A stretch of DNA of 10,424 bases from an uncultured Lachnospiraceae bacterium. GTDB lineage: Bacteria > Bacillota > Clostridia > Lachnospirales > Lachnospiraceae. The stretch spans positions 1 to 10,424 of the forward strand of contig CAKRJM010000065.1 of NCBI GenBank assembly GCA_934351765.1, written 5' to 3'. A program made the translations under genes and the position numbers. The notes under the pieces were generated by a model. The model searched no databases. It was not told where the DNA came from and was given only the letters and a program-made list of their open reading frames with translations. Of the stretch, positions 6,045 through 10,424 are shown piece by piece; positions within the stretch are counted from its first letter, which is position 1, and each line of letters begins with the position of its first letter.

Positions 6045-7184
6045 ATGAATTTATTTGAATATGAAGGAAAGCAGATGATGCGGGAGTTTGGGATTCCCGT
6101 ACCGGAGAGCTATCTGATCACCTCCGAGGATGCACCGGCGCCCATGGATTATCCTTTTGTATTAAAAGCGCAGGTCATGACCGGAGGCCGCGGAAAAGCA
6201 GGCGGCGTGAAGGTCTGTGAGAATGAAGCGGATTATAAAAAATATGCACATGATATTCTGAATATGGAGATCAAGGGTCATAAGGTCCACGGCCTTCTGG
6301 CGGAGCAGATGATGAAGGCGGACAGAGAACTGTATCTGTCCATTACGCTCCAGGGTGTTGCAAAGCCGACCCTGATCGCAAGCCGGATGGGCGGCATGGA
6401 TATCGAAGCGGTTTCCAGGGAGACTCCTGATGAGATCGTGAAGATGGAGATCGATCCGTTTACCGGGCTGAAGGGTTATCAGATCAAATATCTTGCCAAG
6501 CGGCTCCAGATCGAAGATAAGAAAGAGCTGGCTGCGCTGGTTGGAAAGGTTCAGAATGCGTTCTTTAAGGGCGGAGCGCTTCTGGTTGAGATCAATCCTC
6601 TCGGTGTGGTGGACGGAAAACTCATTGCTATGGACTCTAAGTTCGTAATCGATAACCATGCCCGGTCCATGCAGGCAAAGATGGAAGAGCTGGAAGCAGC
6701 GAGAGAAAAGCTTCATAATTATAAGGCACCGGAAAAGGAGCCTACCACCATTACCTATGTTCCTCTGGACGGTGATCTCGGTCTGATCTCAGACGGCGCC
6801 GGAACCGGAATGCTGACGCTTGATCTGTTAAACGATGCCGGCGGACATGTGGCAAGCTTCTGCGAGCTGGGCGGCATGACAACGGAAGAGGTGATGTACC
6901 GTGCCATGGATCTGACCTTGACCGGTCATCCGGAGATCAGGGGTGTGATCATTGTCCTCATCGGCGGATTTAACCGGATGGACAATATGGCTCTCGGTAT
7001 TACAAAATATGTGAAGGAACATCATGTGACCATTCCTATCTTCACCAGAATGTGCGGAACCATGGAGGAGGTTGGTCTGGAGACCATGAAGGAAGCCGGT
7101 ATGCCGACCTACAACATCCTCAGTGACACGGTAAAGGAGTTTGTGGAACAGGTGGAAGGAGGTGCAGGGACATGTCAATCTTAA
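6045..7184 (+). CDS. sucC: ADP-forming acyl-CoA synthetase, beta subunit (SucC family)
   Basis: A 379-residue ATP-grasp subunit of the succinyl-CoA synthetase superfamily, which interconverts acyl-CoA + ADP + phosphate and free acid + CoA + ATP. The start MNLFEYEGKQMMREFGIPVP closely follows SucC. KAQVMTGGRGKAGGVK (41-56) is the nucleotide-binding loop and VEINPL (181-186) with DSKFVIDN (197-204) are the metal-binding ATP-grasp parts. The C-terminal ligase domain begins at LDGDLG (241-246). Loops that line the succinate/CoA site in SucC are altered: the usual VNGAGLAM reads ISDGAGTGM (248-256), LDVGGGA reads CELGGMT (273-279) and FGGIVRCD reads IGGFNRMD (306-313). An acid other than succinate is therefore plausible; the symbol denotes family only. 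It shares 13 bases with the alpha gene in another frame, as expected for a co-translated pair. Confidence 0.92.
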   Translation: MNLFEYEGKQMMREFGIPVPESYLITSEDAPAPMDYPFVLKAQVMTGGRGKAGGVKVCENEADYKKYAHDILNMEIKGHKVHGLLAEQMMKADRELYLSITLQGVAKPTLIASRMGGMDIEAVSRETPDEIVKMEIDPFTGLKGYQIKYLAKRLQIEDKKELAALVGKVQNAFFKGGALLVEINPLGVVDGKLIAMDSKFVIDNHARSMQAKMEELEAAREKLHNYKAPEKEPTTITYVPLDGDLGLISDGAGTGMLTLDLLNDAGGHVASFCELGGMTTEEVMYRAMDLTLTGHPEIRGVIIVLIGGFNRMDNMALGITKYVKEHHVTIPIFTRMCGTMEEVGLETMKEAGMPTYNILSDTVKEFVEQVEGGAGTCQS

Positions 7185-8038
7185 TCAACAAAGATTCCAG
7201 GGTGCTGGTACAGGCCATTACCGGAAAATCCGGTTCCCTGCAGACCAAGGTTATGCTGGAGGCAGGAACCAATATCGTGGCTGGTGTGACCCCCGGGAAG
7301 GGCGGTCAGGAGGTTTACGGAGTTCCTGTTTATGATTATATTTCCGAGGCAAAGAAAGAGCATGATTTTGATACAGTGATCTGCTTTGTGCCTCCGGCAG
7401 GCGCAAAGGATTCCTGCTTTGAGGCCATTGATGCCGGAATCAAGGTGCTTGTTCTCACAACAGAAGAGATGCCGCTCCATGATGTGGTAGAGGTTATCGC
7501 TTATGCGAAAGCACATGATACGATTCTGGTTGGACCTGGCTGTGCCGGCGTGATCGCTCCCGGAGTCTGCAAGGTAGGCGCTCATCCCATCCGTTTTTTC
7601 AAAAAGGGTCATGTGGGCGTAGTTTCCAAGAGCGGCGCGCTGTCCTATGAGATCGGAAAGACTCTGACAGATGCGGGAATCGGTCAGTCCAGCGTGGTTG
7701 CCATTGGCGGCGGACCGATCTGGGGCTTCACCCAGCGTGATGCAGTGGAATTATATGAAAAAGACCCGGATACCGATGTGATCGTTCTGCTGGGCGAGAT
7801 CGGTGGCGGATCGGAAGAGGAAGCGGCAGCTTATATTAAAGCCCATGTAACAAAGCCGGTGGTGTCCCTGATCGTGGGCCGCAATGCGCCTCAGGGTAAG
7901 AGCCTTGGTCATGCGGGAGCTATTGTAAGCGGAAATGTGGGAACGGCAGCGACAAAGATCGCAGCTCTCAAGGACGCCGGAGTTCATGTGGTAAAGAATC
8001 CGGTAGAGCTTGTGGAGACGATCCGGTCGCTTATGTAA
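7172..8038 (+). CDS. sucD: ADP-forming acyl-CoA synthetase, alpha subunit (SucD family)
   Basis: The 288-residue CoA-binding subunit with the phosphohistidine loop. MSILINKDSRVLVQAITGKSG opens as in SucD, and GVTPGKGGQ (38-46) is the CoA-binding segment. The active-site H247 lies in LGHAGAIVSG, equivalent to E. coli His246. LGEIGGGSEEEAAAYIKAHV (207-226) is also conserved. Departures from SucD are visible at normally rigid positions: GPNCPGVI reads GPGCAGVI (121-128), GGDPIPG reads GGGPIWG (179-185), and TEGIP reads TEEMP (97-101). The catalytic histidine is intact, so the enzyme should be active but may take another acid. A perfect AAGGAGGT site (7156-7163) lies 8 bases before the ATG, inside the end of the beta gene. 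The stop is 22 bases before the ferredoxin start. Confidence 0.92.
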   Translation: MSILINKDSRVLVQAITGKSGSLQTKVMLEAGTNIVAGVTPGKGGQEVYGVPVYDYISEAKKEHDFDTVICFVPPAGAKDSCFEAIDAGIKVLVLTTEEMPLHDVVEVIAYAKAHDTILVGPGCAGVIAPGVCKVGAHPIRFFKKGHVGVVSKSGALSYEIGKTLTDAGIGQSSVVAIGGGPIWGFTQRDAVELYEKDPDTDVIVLLGEIGGGSEEEAAAYIKAHVTKPVVSLIVGRNAPQGKSLGHAGAIVSGNVGTAATKIAALKDAGVHVVKNPVELVETIRSLM

Positions 8039-8060
8039 AACAGAAAGCGAGGATGATACC

Positions 8061-8258
8061 ATGGCGGTATATATTGATAAAGAACTCTGCAAGAGCTGCA
8101 AGATCTGCATGAGCATCTGTCCGAAGAATGTGTTTGATATTACCCATCATGTAAATAAAAAGGGTTATAATTATGTGGAAGCGGCAAGACAGGAAGACTG
8201 CGTAGGCTGCGGTCAGTGCGAGACCTCCTGTCCGGACTTCGTGATCCATGTAGAATAA
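8061..8258 (+). CDS. 2[4Fe-4S] ferredoxin, probable delta subunit of the oxidoreductase
   Basis: A 65-residue ferredoxin with two complete motifs: C-x2-C-x2-C-x3-C-P (CKSCKICMSICP, residues 9-20) and a second one near the C-terminus (CVGCGQCETSCP). The start at 8061 is chosen because GAGGA (8049-8053) sits 7 bases upstream and the protein then begins MAVYIDKELC, as in KorD/VorD. A longer in-frame start at 8010 would add 17 residues from inside the preceding gene and has no ribosome site. In four-subunit 2-oxoacid oxidoreductases this chain passes electrons from the catalytic core to soluble ferredoxin. Here it is separated from the other three subunit genes by the synthetase pair. It could instead be a free ferredoxin, but its place in the operon favours the delta role. 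Confidence 0.93.
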   Translation: MAVYIDKELCKSCKICMSICPKNVFDITHHVNKKGYNYVEAARQEDCVGCGQCETSCPDFVIHVE

Positions 8259-8291
8259 TGCAAAAAACAGAAGAACAGGAAGCGGAAAACG

Positions 8292-8300
8292 TGCTATAAT
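8292..8300 (+). promoter_or_regulatory. Extended -10 promoter ahead of the racemase gene
   Basis: TGCTATAAT is a perfect -10 box with the TGn extension, 55 bases before the racemase start. The -35 region is poor (about AGAACA at 17-base spacing), which extended -10 promoters tolerate. A palindrome ATTTTAAAAT (8310-8319) lies just downstream, near the expected transcript start. No terminator is seen between the ferredoxin and this point, so read-through from the main operon is also possible. Confidence 0.6.
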
Positions 8301-8355
8301 AATGCCATGATTTTAAAATTCGTCTGACTGACGTAAAACGGAAGGAAGTATCAGA

Positions 8356-9066
8356 ATGAAAAAAACAATTGGTATCGTAGGCGGAATGGGCCCCCTGGCC
8401 ACCTGTGATCTGTTTAAGAAGATCATTGAACTGACGGACGCATCTTGTGACCAGGAGCATGTGCGTGTCTGCATTGACAATAATACGGAAATTTCCGACC
8501 GGACAGCGGCTATCCTTCATGGCGGTAAGGATCCCGTGCCAGAGATGGTGAAAAGTGCTGTCCGGCTTCAGGGAATGGGCGCTGATGTACTGATCATGCC
8601 CTGCAATACAGCACATTATTTCTATGACAGGATCACGCCCTTTGTGGATACCCCCTTCCTCAATATGATTGAGGAGACTGCAAAGGTCATTAAAGCGAAC
8701 GGGTTCAAAAAGGTCGGCCTTCTGGCTACGGACGGCACCTGTCAGTCCGGTGTTTACAGGAGGGTCTTTGATGCAAACGGTATCGAGATGTGTACGCCTT
8801 CGCCGGAAAACCAGCAGGCGGTCATGGATATTATTTATAAAGGAGTCAAGGCAGGAAATCTGTCCATTGATACTACAGGCTTTGAGCGTGCGATGCAGGA
8901 GCTTCTGGACAATGGGGCGGAGACGCTGATCCTTGGCTGCACGGAGCTTCCTGTGGCTTTTGAACTGTATCATTTTGACAAACCCAATATTGATCCGACG
9001 AAAGTCCTTGCGGCAGCGGCAGTACGGTTTGTAGGAGCCAAAGTGAAGGACGGCCTCGGATATTGA
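8356..9066 (+). CDS. Aspartate/glutamate-type amino acid racemase
   Basis: A 236-residue cofactor-independent racemase of the aspartate/glutamate/hydantoin racemase superfamily. The N-terminal IGIVGGMGPLATCDLF (5-20) is the hallmark of the aspartate racemase branch. The two catalytic cysteines are C83 in MPCNTAHYF and C195 in LGCTELP, one from each half of the pseudo-symmetric fold, so the active site looks complete. DNNTEISDRT (41-50) also matches the branch. It should interconvert the D and L forms of an acidic or related amino acid by proton abstraction at the alpha carbon. Members of this branch differ widely in substrate, so aspartate cannot be taken for granted. The AGGAAG ribosome site precedes the ATG. 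The aminotransferase gene begins 13 bases after its stop, which suggests joint use: racemisation feeding transamination. Confidence 0.92.
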   Translation: MKKTIGIVGGMGPLATCDLFKKIIELTDASCDQEHVRVCIDNNTEISDRTAAILHGGKDPVPEMVKSAVRLQGMGADVLIMPCNTAHYFYDRITPFVDTPFLNMIEETAKVIKANGFKKVGLLATDGTCQSGVYRRVFDANGIEMCTPSPENQQAVMDIIYKGVKAGNLSIDTTGFERAMQELLDNGAETLILGCTELPVAFELYHFDKPNIDPTKVLAAAAVRFVGAKVKDGLGY

Positions 9067-9079
9067 GAGGAGACGTTTT

Positions 9080-10267
9080 ATGTTAAGTAAGATTGCTCAG
9101 AACATTACTCCGTCCGCAACCTGTGAGCTGGAGGGTGTTGTTGCCGACATGAAGGCAGCAGGTGTGGATATTATCGGAATGAACGCCGGAGAGCCTGATT
9201 TTGATACACCGGAGAACATTCGTGATGCCTGCAAGTGGGCTCTGGATGAGGGAAAGACCAGATATGTCAATGTTCCCGGTATTGCGGATCTGAGGAAAGC
9301 AATCTGTGAGAAGTTAAAAAAGGACAATGGTGTGGACTATACACCTGCCCAGATCTGTGTGTCCACCGGTGCCAAGCAGGCGCTGAATAATGCAGTGATG
9401 GCGACCGTGAATGCAGGTGATGAGGTGATTATCCCCATGCCCGGCTGGGTCAGCTATGTGGAGATTGTGAAGCTGGTCGGCGGTATCCCCGTATGTGTGG
9501 AGACGATGCCTGATTTCCAGCTGGATCTGGATGCGATCGAAAAGGCGATCACTCCGAAGACCGCAGCGATCATGATCAATACGCCAAACAACCCCACCGG
9601 AGCGGTCTATACCAGAGAAAGCCTGGAGAAGCTGGCAGATCTGGCGGTGAAGCATGATTTCTATATTATTTCCGATGAGGTTTATGAGAAGCTGATCTAC
9701 AATGGAAAGACGCATGCATGTGTGGCTTCCTTCTCGGAGGATGCCTATAACCATACCATTATCATTAACGGTATGTCCAAGGCCTTTGCCATGACCGGTT
9801 GGAGATGCGGCTATACGGCGGCACCTGCGGATATCGCAGCGGGCATCAGTGCTATCCAGGGACATACAACATCCAACAGCACGACCTTTGTGCAGTGGGC
9901 AGCCATTGAGGCACTGAAGCATAACGACAATACGGTAAAAGAGATGGTGGGAGAGTATGCTCGCAGGAAGGATTACACCTATGGCCGTCTGACTGCCATG
10001 AAGGGCATTATCTGTGCCAACGTGGACGGTGCGTTCTATCTGCTTCCCGATGTCAGCTATTACTTTGACAAGAAGGCAGATGGCAGGGAGCTGAAGGATT
10101 CCTTCGGTTTCTGTAATTATATTCTGGAAAAGGCTCATGTGGCTATTGTGCCCGGCGGTGCGTTCAATGCGCCCCAGTGCGTCCGTATCGCATACACCAA
10201 CTCCATGGAAAAGATCGCAGAAGGCCTTGACCGGATCGAAAAGGCGCTGAGCGAGCTGGAGGATTAA
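9080..10267 (+). CDS. Class I PLP-dependent aminotransferase (aspartate/aromatic type)
   Basis: A 395-residue fold-type I aminotransferase of the aspartate aminotransferase group used by Bacillus and Thermus. Visible marks are GEPDFDTP (37-44), STGAKQAL (95-102), and INTPNNPTGAVY (166-177, N171 near the PLP ring oxygen). ISDEVYEKLIY (197-207) has D199 and Y202. SKAFAMTGWRCGY (233-245) carries the PLP lysine K234 and R242, and R369 in CVRIAYTNS should bind the substrate carboxylate. The usual PxYW segment is PGWVSY (121-126), keeping the stacking Trp but with Gly for Tyr. It moves an amino group between an amino acid and a 2-oxoacid, and so may supply the 2-oxoacid for the upstream oxidoreductase. 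The ribosome site is GAGAGGA (9065-9071). Exact substrate, whether aspartate, aromatic or branched-chain, is not fixed by these motifs. Confidence 0.93.
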   Translation: MLSKIAQNITPSATCELEGVVADMKAAGVDIIGMNAGEPDFDTPENIRDACKWALDEGKTRYVNVPGIADLRKAICEKLKKDNGVDYTPAQICVSTGAKQALNNAVMATVNAGDEVIIPMPGWVSYVEIVKLVGGIPVCVETMPDFQLDLDAIEKAITPKTAAIMINTPNNPTGAVYTRESLEKLADLAVKHDFYIISDEVYEKLIYNGKTHACVASFSEDAYNHTIIINGMSKAFAMTGWRCGYTAAPADIAAGISAIQGHTTSNSTTFVQWAAIEALKHNDNTVKEMVGEYARRKDYTYGRLTAMKGIICANVDGAFYLLPDVSYYFDKKADGRELKDSFGFCNYILEKAHVAIVPGGAFNAPQCVRIAYTNSMEKIAEGLDRIEKALSELED

Positions 10268-10343
10268 GAGCGGAAACTCTGTCTGAGTATATAAAGTGAA
10301 GCAGCGATTAAGAAAGGCAAGTATAAAGTTAAAATGAGAGAGG

Positions 10344-10374
10344 CCAGGGAATCGAGAGGTTCCCTGGTTTTTAT
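10344..10374 (+). terminator. Intrinsic terminator of the racemase-aminotransferase unit
   Basis: CCAGGGAA (10344-10351) and TTCCCTGG (10360-10367) form a perfect 8-bp stem with an 8-base loop, followed at once by TTTTTATT. It lies 77 bases after the aminotransferase stop and ends the gene cluster. The 10268-10343 spacer shows no coding frame. Confidence 0.92.
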
Positions 10375-10424
10375 TGTGAAAAATATAGGGAGAATGTGCA
10401 AAAACACAGCTGTTTTTTTGTGCT

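Noticed and set aside
8010..8258. Longer version of the ferredoxin starting inside the synthetase gene
   Set aside because: The extra 17 residues (MWRRSGRLCKTESEDDT) overlap the end of the synthetase alpha gene, have no ribosome site, and are not ferredoxin-like. ATG 8061 has GAGGA at proper spacing.
10400..10417. Hairpin AAAAACA-cagc-TGTTTTT near the right edge
   Set aside because: The stem is almost all A-T and the T-run is part of the stem. The real terminator is the GC-rich one at 10344-10374. The window ends before its role could be judged.
1..10424. CRISPR arrays, tRNA/rRNA genes, insertion sequences, attachment sites
   Set aside because: No regularly spaced repeats, cloverleaf-forming segments, transposase or integrase genes, or terminal inverted repeats were seen; the window reads as ordinary chromosomal metabolism genes.

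Overview
The window looks like a chromosomal segment from an anaerobic, low-redox Firmicute, most probably a clostridial gut bacterium of the Lachnospiraceae type. This rests on strong AAGGAGG-like ribosome binding sites, a ferredoxin-linked 2-oxoacid oxidoreductase, an aldo/keto reductase with an Fe-S tail, and the codon style. Species cannot be read from the sequence.

Layout. Bases 1-981 hold the 3' part of a plus-strand gene of unknown function, cut by the window edge. A lone class IV PLP aminotransferase (1123-1866) follows. It converges on a minus-strand aldo/keto reductase with two C-terminal 4Fe-4S motifs (3016 to 1991), and one long hairpin between them can terminate both. A 483-base gene-free region (3017-3499) then carries two back-to-back promoters. 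The leftward one is near-consensus for the reductase. The rightward one has A-tracts upstream, an 18-base perfect palindrome inside it, and a roughly 130-base foldable leader.

The rightward promoter drives a tight cluster: 2-oxoacid:ferredoxin oxidoreductase alpha, beta and gamma subunits (3500-6035), an ADP-forming acyl-CoA synthetase of the SucC/SucD type as two overlapping genes (6045-8038), and a small 2[4Fe-4S] ferredoxin (8061-8258) that fits the missing delta subunit. After a 97-base gap with an extended -10 promoter come an aspartate/glutamate-type amino acid racemase (8356-9066) and a class I aminotransferase (9080-10267), closed by a clear intrinsic terminator.

Together the right-hand genes read as an amino-acid oxidation line: racemase (D/L conversion), transamination to a 2-oxoacid, ferredoxin-coupled oxidative decarboxylation to an acyl-CoA, then acid release with ATP formation. 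Each enzyme family is known. What merits attention is their combination in one locus, and several changes at positions that normally define 2-oxoglutarate/succinate enzymes: the alpha-subunit substrate loop, the beta-subunit IYGMTGGQ motif, and the ligand-binding loops of both synthetase subunits. These suggest that the true substrate may not be 2-oxoglutarate/succinate. The substrate, the regulator that binds the palindrome and the role of the leader RNA cannot be settled from the sequence alone.
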